A stretch of DNA of 64,000 nt from Dickeya dianthicola NCPPB 453 (GCF_000365305.1 NZ_CM001841.1:77313-141312); one strand, 5' to 3'. Shown: positions 1 to 7,909, numbered from the stretch's first letter. The notes: generated by a model not told the origin, from the letters alone. A program made the numbers and translations.

Positions 1-252
1 GTTGGCGATGTACTTTCGGTAGTCGCCGGTCTGGGTTTTGATGGACTCATGTACCGGCACGCTTTCCACCACCGACCAGATCAACCCTTTTTCAGCCAGC
101 TGCGCCTGGCGCTTCTTAATCTCTTCAATGCTCCACACTTCGCCATTCGGGATGTGATGCAGCGCGGTGACGATGCCGGTCGCGCCCGCCTGACGGGCAT
201 CATCCAGCGACACCGGATCGTTGGGGCCATACCAGCGCCAGGTGTGTTCCAT
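1..252 (-). CDS. uxuA: Mannonate dehydratase, N-terminal part (cut by window start)
   Basis: Mannonate dehydratase converts D-mannonate to 2-keto-3-deoxygluconate in cytoplasmic hexuronate catabolism, the route by which pectin-derived galacturonate or glucuronate feeds into KdgK. Only the first 84 codons are present, starting at ATG 252 and reading leftwards out of the window. The start [16 protein letters not shown] and the following [17 protein letters not shown] match the N-terminus of the UxuA family closely. A GntR-family regulator is transcribed divergently, and the intergenic region carries a CRP-like site, so catabolite control is likely. The product kdgK substrate connects this gene to kdgK at 36789 in the same window. 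Confidence 0.93.
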   Translation of the reverse strand, partial: MEHTWRWYGPNDPVSLDDARQAGATGIVTALHHIPNGEVWSIEEIKKRQAQLAEKGLIWSVVESVPVHESIKTQTGDYRKYIAN

Positions 253-271
253 AAAGCAGCTCCTTAAGCTA

Positions 272-360
272 TATACCCGTCATATTTCAAGTTGCAGATG
301 CGTTGCGTTGTTCAACACGCGAGCGTGTTGAACAACGCAACTCGAATTATTTTGGGTGTA
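272..360 (+). repeat. ERIC-type element, short variant
   Basis: The ends are typical of ERIC/IRU elements (TATACCCGTCATATTTCAAG at the left, CTCGAATTATTTTGGGTGTA at the right). The usual core is replaced by a perfect palindrome: 16-bp arms at 305-320 and 323-338 around a 2-base centre. It is 89 bp instead of about 127 bp. Confidence 0.8.
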
Positions 361-390
361 GATCGGAAAATAATCGAGTCGGATAATCAT

Positions 391-417
391 CGGTCTGGTG
401 GCCTGACCACCAGACCG
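391..417. promoter_or_regulatory. Perfect inverted repeat, candidate operator or hairpin
   Basis: CGGTCTGGTGG and CCACCAGACCG form perfect 11-bp arms around CCTGA. It lies between divergent promoters, so it could be the binding site of the neighbouring GntR regulator; FadR-subfamily operators carry TGGT/ACCA half-sites, but usually with a shorter spacer than seen here. A leftover terminator stem is the alternative, although no T-run follows on either strand. Confidence 0.4.
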
Positions 418-446
418 GTTTACTATTCACCACCTGCGGCGATCTT

Positions 447-466
447 TCTGTGATTTAGATCACGCA
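447..466. promoter_or_regulatory. CRP-like binding site
   Basis: TGTGA at 449-453 and TCACG at 460-464 are separated by 6 bases, which matches the CRP consensus TGTGA-N6-TCACA in 9 of 10 positions. Its place between uxuA and the regulator fits cAMP-CRP control of hexuronate catabolism. Confidence 0.65.
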
Positions 467-555
467 AACGCCAGGCCGAAAGCCAGCGCCGCGCCCGGAT
501 GCGAGGCGGCGGTATTTAATTTTCTGGCGTTTTGGCGGCTATGGTAAGCTGCGGG

Positions 556-615
556 CGTATGTTTATAGGGCATATGTTTATAGGGCTGTTGTTTATAGGG
601 CATATGTTTATAGGA
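556..615 (+). repeat. Four 15-bp tandem repeats before the GntR gene
   Basis: Units at 556-570, 571-585, 586-600 and 601-615 share TTGTTTATAGGG or ATGTTTATAGGG. The array ends 27 bases before the GntR start codon, so it lies in or next to the regulator's promoter or 5' leader. Confidence 0.85.
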
Positions 616-642
616 CACGACTGACGGGGGTCCGGAGGGGAT

Positions 643-1338
643 ATGGTGTTACCCACACTGAAAGTTGAGCGGCTGTACCGGCAAATCTCCAACCTGCTGA
701 TTAACTGCATCAGGAACGGTCAGTTTGCGGCCGGGCAACTGCTGCCCTCGGAGCGTGAGCTGGCGAAACAGCTGGGGGTGAGCCGCTCGTCCATCCGCGA
801 GGCGCTGATTGCGCTGGAAATCACCGGTTGGGTGGAGATTCGCACCGGTAATGGCGTGTACGTCAACGATCCGCTGCCGGAGGCGCCGCCCGCCGCGCTG
901 GCGGAAGACGAATTCAGCCTACGGGCGTTTATTCAGGCCCGTCAGGTCTACGAGGCGATGATGGCGGAGCTGGCGGCGGTGCATGCCACCGATGAGCAAC
1001 GCGCCGCGCTGCAGGACATCACCCGCGACCTGTCCCGCCTGAACGTCAATGACGCGCAGTTTCTGCACGAAGACAAGCGATTCCACCTGTTGGTCAGCGA
1101 GATGTCCGGCAATGAAGTGCTGCAGGACATGATGGATTACCTGTGGAACAAGCGTCAGAACAGCCGTTTTTTGCGGCTGGAAACGCTCTATGCCGACCCC
1201 GATTTTCCCCTCACCATGAATCAGGACCACGCCGACATCGCCGATGCCATCGTCGCGCGTGACCCGGCCCGGGCGCGCGCCAGCATGGAGCGCCATCTCC
1301 AGCATGTGTACGATCATCTGTTCAGCGGCGATAACTAA
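643..1338 (+). CDS. GntR-family regulator, FadR subfamily (FCD domain)
   Basis: This 231-residue cytoplasmic DNA-binding regulator has a winged-helix GntR domain at about residues 8-75 (LPSERELAKQLGVSRSSIRE is the recognition region) and an all-helical FCD effector domain from about 85 to 225, with HEDKRFHLLVSEMSGN and a late HADIADAI segment that in this family supply metal- and ligand-binding histidines. It is divergent from uxuA and resembles UxuR/ExuR/LgoR-type regulators, so a hexuronate or aldonate effector is plausible. The exact orthologue cannot be assigned from sequence reading alone. The start ATG follows a GGAGGGGAT ribosome site. Four 15-bp repeats precede it. Confidence 0.85.
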   Translation: MVLPTLKVERLYRQISNLLINCIRNGQFAAGQLLPSERELAKQLGVSRSSIREALIALEITGWVEIRTGNGVYVNDPLPEAPPAALAEDEFSLRAFIQARQVYEAMMAELAAVHATDEQRAALQDITRDLSRLNVNDAQFLHEDKRFHLLVSEMSGNEVLQDMMDYLWNKRQNSRFLRLETLYADPDFPLTMNQDHADIADAIVARDPARARASMERHLQHVYDHLFSGDN

Positions 1339-1365
1339 AGCCGGCGGTGTTCCGACAGGCATAAA

Positions 1366-1397
1366 AAAACCCCGGGGGGACACAGGCACCGGGGTTG
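1366..1397 (-). terminator. Intrinsic terminator of the DUF1471 gene
   Basis: On the minus strand AACCCCGG pairs with CCGGGGTT and is followed by seven T. It sits in the convergent gap between the GntR gene and the DUF1471 gene and may stop transcription from both sides. Confidence 0.8.
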
Positions 1398-1428
1398 AGG
1401 GGAATAATGATGAACGCGCGGGTGATGA

Positions 1429-1686
1429 TTATTTATAGAGCACCGCGTTGCCGTGCAGGGTATCGTCGCCGCCGGCATAGGTGATGGTGTACGCCGAAGC
1501 ACCGGCTTCGCTGGCTTTGTCGGCCAGTTTGGCCTGCAGCGAGCTCAGATCGTTGGCGGTGGCGGAAACGGAACCGATTTTTTCCAGTTGCTGGGCCTGT
1601 TCATAGTTGACGTTCTGGGCGGCAAAAGAGCCAAAAGAAATGGCGGCAAGGGCAGCGGCGATAGCGATGGTTTTAACGTTTTTCAT
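1429..1686 (-). CDS. DUF1471 (YhcN/BhsA/McbA-like) periplasmic protein
   Basis: This is an 85-residue small secreted protein. Residues 1-22 form a signal peptide with a cleavable FAA end; the mature part (about 63 residues) shows the DUF1471 pattern, including EKIGSVSAT near its start and ASAYTITYA followed by LHGNAVLYK at the end. Members of the family (BhsA, McbA, YhcN, YdgH) are periplasmic stress proteins linked to biofilm, acid or oxidative stress in enterobacteria; the exact role of this paralogue is unknown. It is a single-gene unit with its own terminator. The start has an AAAGAGA ribosome site a few bases upstream. Confidence 0.88.
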   Translation of the reverse strand: MKNVKTIAIAAALAAISFGSFAAQNVNYEQAQQLEKIGSVSATANDLSSLQAKLADKASEAGASAYTITYAGGDDTLHGNAVLYK

Positions 1687-1871
1687 GATCTCTTTCCTTC
1701 AATTTTGGTAACTGGGTTGAAAGGCGTTTGTCCTTTCGATAACGGAAAGGTTACGCCCTGTTGGCCTTCGTGGAAAACGGAGGTTGTTGAAGATATCTTT
1801 CTATTTTTTTGATGGGAAATACAGTCAGGAATGGAAAATAACTCAATGATTTATACTGTCTTTGTCGTTTT

Positions 1872-2281
1872 TTGAGCGATTTTTTAGGATATGCCAAGTT
1901 ACGTCAAGAAGGCGAAAAATCTGTGAAGAATGAAGACAGGCAGATAGCACTTAATGCTTTTTCACATCAGTTAACCAATATAAATATCTGGTCATGTGAT
2001 GGCAACTGGTTGATTTATGACGTTCGGCCGCATAGATCTTCATTCACGGGATTGACCATCGCACGCGTCAACGTGGAAACCCGCCAGCGCGAGGTGATTT
2101 ACCGTGCCGGGCAGGGGGCGCATGTCGGCGTGGCGACCGGCCGGTTGATGCGCCAGACCGCGCGCAGCGAAACGCCGCCGGTGGGGGATGCGGTGGTATT
2201 TTCGCCGCACGGCGTCGCATCGCCTATCTGCGGGAGATTGACGGCCGCAACCAGATTTTTGTGGTGACGGTGACGTACTGA
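1872..2281 (+). pseudogene. yidR: yidR-like (DUF3748) remnant, deleted and frameshifted
   Basis: The first part (HQLTNINIWSCDGNWLIYDV, then SSFTG, VEVIYRAGQGAHVGV-like) matches the N-terminus of YidR, a protein of about 400 residues with a TolB-like beta-propeller. After GAHVGVAT it jumps directly to a segment like the YidR C-terminus (PPVGDAVVFSPHG), so roughly 250 residues are missing. A frameshift follows near 2212, and the family's ending (RIAYLREIDGRNQIFVV, stop at about 2279-2281) continues in another frame. In E. coli yidR lies beside yidQ-ibpA-ibpB, which follow here, so the position supports the identity. It cannot make a normal product. Confidence 0.8.
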
Positions 2282-2282
2282 C

Positions 2283-2435
2283 GACGGCGAGCATCGCGAG
2301 GACTTTATCTGTCTTGAGCAGGAGCCCGGTGAATTTTCTTATCCCGCCATTATTACCGATGACGACACATTACATGTGACCTGCACCTGGAATCGAAAAA
2401 ATATCGTTTACGGCGCGCTGATATTCAGCGGGTAG
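2283..2435 (+). pseudogene. 3' fragment of a sialidase-like (BNR repeat) gene
   Basis: Read in the frame ending at TAG 2433-2435, this fragment encodes about 50 residues ending in FSYPAIITDDDTLHVTCTWN, then RKNIVYG. The pattern YPA-x(9,12)-HVTYTWNR is the typical C-terminus of bacterial sialidase-family (BNR_2) proteins. There is no start codon and no upstream domain: the preceding bases belong to the yidR remnant. It is therefore the tail of a gene removed by deletion. Confidence 0.65.
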
Positions 2436-2548
2436 TCGTTGTCGCACGAAAAAAAACCTGTACCCTACACCCCCCGCCGACCTCCAGGTACGGCGGCGTC
2501 CGGATGGCTTTGCCTGAAGGGCGATAAAATCATAAAACGAGGAACATC

Positions 2549-3892
2549 ATGTCGATTTCCGTGGAATTATCCCAACACCAGGCGATGCACAACAAATCCA
2601 ATATCCGCCGCGTGGTGATCTCCAGTTGGATTGGCAACACCATCGAGTTTTACGATTTCCTGCTCTACGGACTGGCAAGCGCGCTGGTGTTTGGCAAACT
2701 GTTCTTTCCCACCGTCAGCCCGGTCGCGGCGATGCTGGCGTCGTTCGCCACCTTTGGCGTGGGGTTCATTGCTCGCCCGCTGGGCGGCATCTTCTTCGGT
2801 CACATGGGCGACACGCTGGGGCGTAAGCTGACGCTGCTGATTACCCTCGGCGGTATGGGGATGGCGACGTTTCTGATCGGCTGTCTGCCCACTTATCACC
2901 AGATTGGCGTCTGGGCGCCGGTGTTGCTGGTGGTGCTGCGTTTTGTGCAGGGCTTTCTGGTGGGCGGCGAGTGGGGCGGCGCGATGCTGATGGTGGTGGA
3001 AACCGCGCCCGCCAACCGTCGCGGCCTGCTCGGCTCCATCCCTCAGACCGGTGGTTTTTCCGGGCAACTGCTGGCGACGGCCATCTTCGCCATAGTATCG
3101 ACGCTGCCGGAAGATCAGTTGATGTCCTGGGGCTGGCGTGTGCCGTTCATGCTGAGCGTGGCGCTGGTGCTGGTGGGGCTGTATATGCGCCGCAAGGTGG
3201 ATGAAACGCCGGTGTTCCAGCAAGTCCAGCAACAACAGCAGGCGCATGAGCACGAGCCGGCGCGTCGTCAAAGCCCGGTGGTGGACGTGCTGCGTAACCA
3301 GTGGCGCAGCGTCTGCCTGATCATGGTGCTGCGTTTCGCGGAAAGCGTGCCGTTCTTCCTGGCGACCGTGTTTGCCGTGTCTTACGCCACCGTACAACTG
3401 GGCGTGCCCAAGCAGACCATGCTCAACGTGATCATGGCGACCTGCGTGCTGGCGTTTCCGATGCATGCGCTGTTCGGCGCGCTGTCCGACCGGGTGGGCC
3501 GCCGTCCGGTCTATATTTTTGGGGCGCTGTGCGCCGCGGCGATGGCGTTCCCGTTCTTCTATCTGTTGGAAAGCGGCTCCTTTGGTCTGATGGTGTTGGG
3601 CTACATCCTGCTGATCAACATCGCCCACAATTCCATCAACTCGGTGCAGCCGGCGTTCTTTACCGAACTGTTCGGCCCGAAAGTGCGTTACAGCGGCGCG
3701 TCCATCGGCGCACAACTGGGAGCGATTGTGGCCGGCGGCTTCACCCCGTTTATCGCCAAAGGGCTCACCGCGCTGAATAACGAATCCTGGATGCTGGTGG
3801 CGGCCTACGTCACGGTGGCGGCGCTGGTGGCGGCGTTCGCAGCCTGGAGAGCGCCGGAAACCTCGCGCCGTGATATGACCAAAGAGGTGTGA
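2549..3892 (+). CDS. MFS metabolite:proton symporter (MHS family)
   Basis: This 447-residue inner-membrane transporter has about 12 hydrophobic segments. The N-terminal motif SSWIGNTIEFYDFLLYGLAS and the loop GHMGDTLGRK are hallmarks of the metabolite:H+ symporter family (ShiA, ProP, KgtP, YhjE, YdfJ relatives). A second GALSDRVGRRP loop begins the C-terminal half. A Gln-rich, His-containing cytoplasmic loop lies near residues 220-240. The substrate cannot be read from the sequence; a small organic acid is usual for the family. The remnant of a sialidase-like gene just upstream suggests it once belonged to a larger catabolic cluster, but that is inference. The start follows GAGGA. Confidence 0.85.
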   Translation: MSISVELSQHQAMHNKSNIRRVVISSWIGNTIEFYDFLLYGLASALVFGKLFFPTVSPVAAMLASFATFGVGFIARPLGGIFFGHMGDTLGRKLTLLITLGGMGMATFLIGCLPTYHQIGVWAPVLLVVLRFVQGFLVGGEWGGAMLMVVETAPANRRGLLGSIPQTGGFSGQLLATAIFAIVSTLPEDQLMSWGWRVPFMLSVALVLVGLYMRRKVDETPVFQQVQQQQQAHEHEPARRQSPVVDVLRNQWRSVCLIMVLRFAESVPFFLATVFAVSYATVQLGVPKQTMLNVIMATCVLAFPMHALFGALSDRVGRRPVYIFGALCAAAMAFPFFYLLESGSFGLMVLGYILLINIAHNSINSVQPAFFTELFGPKVRYSGASIGAQLGAIVAGGFTPFIAKGLTALNNESWMLVAAYVTVAALVAAFAAWRAPETSRRDMTKEV

Positions 3893-4015
3893 TTTATTGG
3901 TTGCGGCCAGGGGCGGCCGCGCTTTAGCTGCGCTGCTACTGAATGGAAAAGCGGAACAGTACCACGCTAAGGCGGTGATCCCGATGACGCTTATCCACCG
4001 CCGCCAGGCTGAACG

Positions 4016-4390
4016 TCACTGACCGGCGTTATTCGTCGATACCGGTATCATCGCCGGCCGGGGTGGGTCGCCCGCCGGTTTGCGGCGTTCGTATTCTTCC
4101 AGCCGGTCGCGGGCCGAGGTACTGTGGTGGTCGCTGTGGATGCGGTAATAGTCATAGGGTAACAGCAGCGTATCCAGCATGGCCGAGAAGGGAACATCCA
4201 GCGCTACCATCGGCATCATCGCCCAGCTGGTGTCCTCGTCTTTGAACGTGGTCATGCTGGATTTGGTGCCGGAATAGTACCCCTGCTCGCCGCCAGAGTG
4301 AGTCATCACGCTAGAGCAGCCGCCGCATGTCGCCAATATCCCGCCTGACAACACGAACGACAATGAGGCATTTTTCAGTATGGTCATCAT
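4016..4390 (-). CDS. yidQ: YidQ/YceK-family lipoprotein
   Basis: This small predicted envelope lipoprotein is about 124 residues long when started at ATG 4390. A longer frame exists upstream, but AAGGT lies just before 4390/4387, so the internal start is preferred. A hydrophobic signal is followed by ATCGGCSSVMTHSGGEQGYY; the cysteine with SSVM is the expected lipidation site, although the residues before it (C-G-G) are a weak lipobox. DTSWAMMPMVALDVPFSAML and DTLLLPYD match the YidQ family core. The function is unknown. It is divergent from ibpA, the same arrangement as in E. coli. Confidence 0.85.
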   Translation of the reverse strand: MMTILKNASLSFVLSGGILATCGGCSSVMTHSGGEQGYYSGTKSSMTTFKDEDTSWAMMPMVALDVPFSAMLDTLLLPYDYYRIHSDHHSTSARDRLEEYERRKPAGDPPRPAMIPVSTNNAGQ

Positions 4391-4550
4391 GTTACCTTGA
4401 GGCGAATTCCCGGTTACGTGGTTGACTGCGCGCATATCGACCTGCATATGGGTTACGGCCTTCACATATTTTAGCAAAATGTGCTTGCTGTCCAGTGTAT
4501 GTGATTACACCGGGACCGGGGAAAAAATAAGAGAATTTTCCTTCGCAGTG

Positions 4551-4577
4551 TTGAAAAATGGAAGTGGATCACCATAT
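4551..4577 (+). promoter_or_regulatory. Sigma-32 heat-shock promoter of ibpA
   Basis: TTGAAA (4551-4556), a 13-base spacer and CACCATAT (4570-4577) match the sigma-32 consensus CTTGAAA-N13/14-CCCCATNT closely. Transcription should begin near 4585, giving a 5' leader of about 100 bases. The cognate sigma factor gene rpoH lies at 48351. Confidence 0.8.
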
Positions 4578-4589
4578 CGATATCAGGCG

Positions 4590-4691
4590 ACACGGGAATA
4601 CGCCGACAGGGTATTTCTCCCGCGCCAGACGCCTGTCCGAATGGAGGGCGGTTATCTTTCGACCTCGCTGCACGTTAGGAGGCAGTTTATG
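4590..4691 (+). promoter_or_regulatory. ROSE-type RNA thermometer in the ibpA leader
   Basis: The leader ends in a short hairpin in which CCTCGCT can pair with the ribosome site TAGGAGG. The TCGCT element opposite the Shine-Dalgarno sequence is the signature (U-U/C-GCU) of ROSE thermometers known from small heat-shock genes. The 5' boundary is estimated from the predicted transcription start. Confidence 0.65.
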
Positions 4692-5102
4692 CGTAATCCC
4701 GATTTTTCTCCGCTGTATCGCTCCGCTATTGGTTTTGATCGCCTGTTTAATCTGCTGGAAGCCGGCCAGAGCCAGAGCAATGGCGGATACCCCCCGTATA
4801 ACGTTGAGTTGGTTGACGAAAACCAGTATCGCATTGCGATTGCCGTGGCCGGTTTCGCCGAAAGCGAACTGGAGATCACCACGCACGACAACATGCTGAT
4901 CGTTAAAGGCTCGCACAGCGGCGACGCCACCCCGCGCAATTACCTCTATCAGGGCATTGCCGAGCGCAATTTTGAACGCAAATTTCAGCTGGCGGAACAC
5001 CTTCAGATTAACGGCGCCAGCCTGGAAAACGGTTTGCTGTTCATCGACCTGCGACGGGTAATCCCGGAAACGCTGAAACCGCGTCGCATCGAAATCAAAT
5101 AA
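4689..5102 (+). CDS. ibpA: Small heat-shock protein IbpA
   Basis: This 137-residue cytoplasmic chaperone binds aggregating proteins and holds them for the DnaK/ClpB machinery. It starts at ATG 4689, directly after TAGGAGG; the frame is open further upstream but nothing there is conserved. [20 protein letters not shown] and the alpha-crystallin core ([29 protein letters not shown], then [11 protein letters not shown]) match E. coli IbpA, which has the same length. The end PRRIEIK keeps the IxI-type motif used for oligomer assembly. It forms a tandem pair with ibpB and has a sigma-32 promoter and thermometer upstream. Confidence 0.96.
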   Translation: MRNPDFSPLYRSAIGFDRLFNLLEAGQSQSNGGYPPYNVELVDENQYRIAIAVAGFAESELEITTHDNMLIVKGSHSGDATPRNYLYQGIAERNFERKFQLAEHLQINGASLENGLLFIDLRRVIPETLKPRRIEIK

Positions 5103-5184
5103 TCGTAATGCCGCCGGCGCGCGCCGCCGCGGCAATGAGTGAACCGATCTCAGGGATCTCTCTGAGTGATGGCATCTATTCGTC

Positions 5185-5255
5185 TGCCGAATGGGGACGA
5201 GCCGGCTATCGGCCGGAAACCGTTATCTCGCTTCACCGAAGGAGTTATGAGTATG
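5185..5255 (+). promoter_or_regulatory. Second ROSE-like thermometer before ibpB
   Basis: The ibpA-ibpB spacer is about 150 bases. TCTCGCTTC lies just upstream of GAAGGAG, so the TCGCT element can again pair with the Shine-Dalgarno bases of ibpB. E. coli ibpB also has its own thermometer. The 5' boundary is approximate. Confidence 0.5.
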
Positions 5256-5702
5256 CGCAACTACGATTTATCCCCCCTGCTGCGTCAGTGGATTGGCTTT
5301 GACAAACTCGCCAGCGCTATGGGCAGCCAGGAAGCGGTGGAATTCCCGCCGTACAACATCGAGAAAGTCGATGATAACCATTACCGTATTACGCTGGCGC
5401 TGGCTGGGTTCCGCCAGTCGGAGCTGGATATTGAAGTAGAGGGGCAGCGCCTGACCGTGAAGGGCGCGCCGACGCTGCCGGAGAAAAAGGCGCAATACCT
5501 GCATCAGGGGCTGGTGCTCAAGCCGTTTTCGCTGAGCTTCACGCTGGCCGAGCATCTGCATGTGTCCGACGCGCAGTTCCAGCTCGGGCTGTTGCACATT
5601 GACCTGATTCGCGACGTGCCGCAGGCGCTGCAACCGCAGCGTATCGCCATTGGCCGCCAGGCGCCCGAACTTAATGAACGCACGCCGGACGATCAGGCTT
5701 AA
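5253..5702 (+). CDS. ibpB: Small heat-shock protein IbpB
   Basis: This 149-residue partner of IbpA forms mixed oligomers on unfolded clients. The start at ATG 5253 gives [20 protein letters not shown], the family N-terminus; an ATG two codons earlier is possible, but its spacing from AAGGAG is too short. The alpha-crystallin core ([41 protein letters not shown]) is intact, and QRIAIG near the end carries the IxI motif. The C-terminus has about 10 extra residues compared with E. coli. An intrinsic terminator follows. Confidence 0.96.
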   Translation: MRNYDLSPLLRQWIGFDKLASAMGSQEAVEFPPYNIEKVDDNHYRITLALAGFRQSELDIEVEGQRLTVKGAPTLPEKKAQYLHQGLVLKPFSLSFTLAEHLHVSDAQFQLGLLHIDLIRDVPQALQPQRIAIGRQAPELNERTPDDQA

Positions 5703-5716
5703 CCGGCTATAACCGC

Positions 5717-5747
5717 CCGCCCGCGAGAGGCTCGCGGGCATTTTTTT
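5717..5747 (+). terminator. Intrinsic terminator of ibpAB
   Basis: CCCGCGAG and CTCGCGGG form a GC-rich stem around AG, followed by seven T. Confidence 0.9.
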
Positions 5748-5925
5748 AACATTTTTTCCCGTTTTTCCCAGCCCGTCATCTGGCGCTGGTTTACATTAAT
5801 TCTTAATGGCTATTTTTCCGCATTTAAAGGGAAAATATCGAAAAACACTTCAGAATTATTTTACTTCCTGCCTGACCGAATGAAATAAACCAATAAATAA
5901 CGGTGATGAAACCTGTATTCATTAA

Positions 5926-6052
5926 TATACCCATCATACTTCAAGTTGCAGGTGCGTTGGCTTTCCTCGCTCACCCCAGTCACTTACTTGAGTAAGCTCC
6001 TGGGGATTCGCTGCGTCGCCGCCTTCCCGCAACTCGAATTATTTAGGGTATA
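5926..6052 (+). repeat. ERIC element, full length
   Basis: It is 127 bp, from TATACCCATCATACTTCAAG to ATTATTTAGGGTATA. The core contains CGCTCACCCCAGTCACTTAC and GTAAGCTCCTGGGGATTC, identical to the classical ERIC central inverted repeat. Confidence 0.95.
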
Positions 6053-6169
6053 GATTATTATTAACATCATCGTTAACTTCATGTTCCAAAATTGTTATTT
6101 TGTGGCTGATATTGCTGCTTTATTTATTTTTGAAATGGCGTTTTTATTTTAAAAAGTAAATTATTAAAC

Positions 6170-6189
6170 CTATTTAGTAATTAAAATAA
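6170..6189 (+). promoter_or_regulatory. Candidate DcuR-type site, copy 1
   Basis: CTATTTAGTAATTAAAATAA is 18/20 identical to the motif at 12110-12129 upstream of the 2HCT transporter. GTGAAT follows within a few bases in both copies. Known DcuR sites are AT-rich, so binding by the adjacent DcuR is plausible but untested. It lies about 310 bases upstream of the DASS start. Confidence 0.4.
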
Positions 6190-6496
6190 CAGTAGTGAAT
6201 TTCACTTTTATAATACTATTTTCCCGTTGATCACTTCACTTGATTTTGATGGGACGAGAAAAGCACCCTGATCTTTATTGTTTTTCTCGTCTTTTTTTTT
6301 GCTGATGCTGTACCCGTTGTGTTTATCAGGCTGTACCCCGCCATGAAAGATGGTGATGGCGCGCCGGAAAACCCGCTGTCTGCATTGCCGGACGGCGAAA
6401 ATAAGGGTGATGAAGAAATAAAACAACTCCTCCACTCGTAACGCGGGACTTCCGGTAAAAGCGGCTGATTTCGTTTTAATCTTGAGTGGTGTTGGT

Positions 6497-7909
6497 ATGT
6501 CTGCAAATAACAGCAGGTTAGTGAAGCTTCTTATTATCCTCGGCATAGCCGTTATATTTTGGTTTGTTCCTGTTCCTGACGGCGTTAATCCTACCGCATG
6601 GCACCTGCTGGCGATATTTATCGCCACGGTCGTCGGCCTGATTCTCTCCCCTTATCCTCTTGGCGCCATTGCCATTTTTAGTATCACCGCCGTCTCAGCG
6701 CTCGGTTTGCTGTCGGTCAGGGATGTGCTGGTCGGGTTTGGCGACCCCACCATCTGGATGATTGCCTGCGCCTTTTTCATTTCGCGCAGCTTTATCAAAA
6801 CCGGTTTCGGCCGCCGCATCGGGTTTCTGTTCATCAGCAAGCTCGGCAACAGCAGCCTGGGGCTGGCGTATGGTCTGGTGTTCACCGACCTGCTGTTTTC
6901 CCCGGCGATGCCGTCAACCTCCGCCCGCTGCGGCGGCATTATCACCCCGCTGTTCCGCTCGATTGCCGAAGCTTACGGTTCGACGCCGGAGCAGGGCACC
7001 CAGCGGCGCATCGGCTCGTTTCTGGTGCAAACCATTTTCCAGTGCAACGCCATCACCTCGGCGATGTTCATGACGTCTATGGCCGGTAACCCGCTGATCA
7101 GCAAGCTGGCGACCCAATTCGGCGTTCACCTGACCTGGACCGAATGGGCGGCGGCGACGCTGGTGCCGGGGCTGCTGTCGTTGATTGTGATCCCGCTGGT
7201 GCTCTACCGTTTCTACCCGCCGGAACTGAAGAAAACCCCGGAAATGCGCGAGCTGGCCAAAGTACACCTGCGGGAAATGGGGCCGATGAGCCGCAACGAA
7301 TGGATTGTGCTGTGCGTGTTCCTGGGGCTGGTGGTGTTCTGGGTGCTGGGGTCGACGTTGAATATCGACGCCACCCTGACCGCGCTGGGCGGCCTGAGCG
7401 TGCTGTTGCTGACCCGCGCGTTGAGCTGGGAAGATGTAACCGGCGAGAAAGAGGCCTGGCACACGGTGGTGTGGTTCGCGGTGTTGATGATGCTGGCGAC
7501 CCAATTGAACAAGATGGGGCTGATTGCCTGGCTGGGCGGCATTGCCGGTCACGCCGTCGCCGGGATGCACTGGCTGCCGATGGTGGGTCTGTTGCTGCTG
7601 GTGTACTACTACAGCCACTATTTCATGGCCAGCGCGGTGGCGCACATCAGCGCCATGTACGCCATTTTCGTGTCGATAGCCATTGCGGCGGGCGCGCCGC
7701 CGGTGCTGACGGTGCTGGCGTTTGCCGCGTTCAGCAACCTGTTTATGGCAACCACGCACTACTCCGGCGGCCCGGCGCCGATCATGTTCGGCTGCGGCTA
7801 CGTGTCGCTGGGAACCTGGTGGAAGATAGGCTTCCTGGTCGGTCTGGTGGTCATTCCCATCTGGCTGGGCATCGGCAGCCTGTGGTGGAAGGTTTTGGGG
7901 ATGTGGTAA
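6497..7909 (+). CDS. DASS-family dicarboxylate/citrate carrier (CitT/TtdT-like)
   Basis: This inner-membrane divalent-anion carrier of about 470 residues has 12 or so hydrophobic segments. ATG 6497 is preferred; a TTG five codons earlier is possible. SNLFMATTHYSGGPAPIMFG near residue 420 and PSTSARCGGIITP near residue 140 are the paired substrate/sodium-binding loops (SNT-type) of the DASS family. CitT and TtdT in this family exchange citrate or tartrate for succinate, so a C4-dicarboxylate or related acid is the likely substrate. dcuSR follows immediately, which suggests control by that system. A 21-bp imperfect duplication (GGGGATGTGGT twice) spans the stop codon. Confidence 0.88.
   Translation: MSANNSRLVKLLIILGIAVIFWFVPVPDGVNPTAWHLLAIFIATVVGLILSPYPLGAIAIFSITAVSALGLLSVRDVLVGFGDPTIWMIACAFFISRSFIKTGFGRRIGFLFISKLGNSSLGLAYGLVFTDLLFSPAMPSTSARCGGIITPLFRSIAEAYGSTPEQGTQRRIGSFLVQTIFQCNAITSAMFMTSMAGNPLISKLATQFGVHLTWTEWAAATLVPGLLSLIVIPLVLYRFYPPELKKTPEMRELAKVHLREMGPMSRNEWIVLCVFLGLVVFWVLGSTLNIDATLTALGGLSVLLLTRALSWEDVTGEKEAWHTVVWFAVLMMLATQLNKMGLIAWLGGIAGHAVAGMHWLPMVGLLLLVYYYSHYFMASAVAHISAMYAIFVSIAIAAGAPPVLTVLAFAAFSNLFMATTHYSGGPAPIMFGCGYVSLGTWWKIGFLVGLVVIPIWLGIGSLWWKVLGMW

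Larger units (their letters stand above)
253..642. other. Divergent uxuA / gntR regulatory region
   Basis: This 390-base gene-free stretch separates divergent uxuA and the GntR regulator. It holds a short ERIC-type element (272-360), a perfect 11-bp inverted repeat (391-417), a CRP-like site (447-466) and four 15-bp tandem repeats (556-615). I see no convincing gene in it; the leftward frame across the repeats only encodes repeated PINI-type residues. Confidence 0.7.
5748..6496. other. AT-rich gene-free region before the DASS transporter
   Basis: The region holds a full ERIC element (5926-6052) and an AT-rich stretch with the motif at 6170-6189 that recurs upstream of the 2HCT gene. Short frames on the minus strand around 6208-6627 are poly-T and low-complexity readings with no family resemblance. 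I see no gene here. Confidence 0.6.

Noticed and set aside
516..710. 64-residue minus-strand frame over the GntR leader
   Set aside because: It is the 15-bp repeat read in reverse (PINIC units) and overlaps the regulator start.
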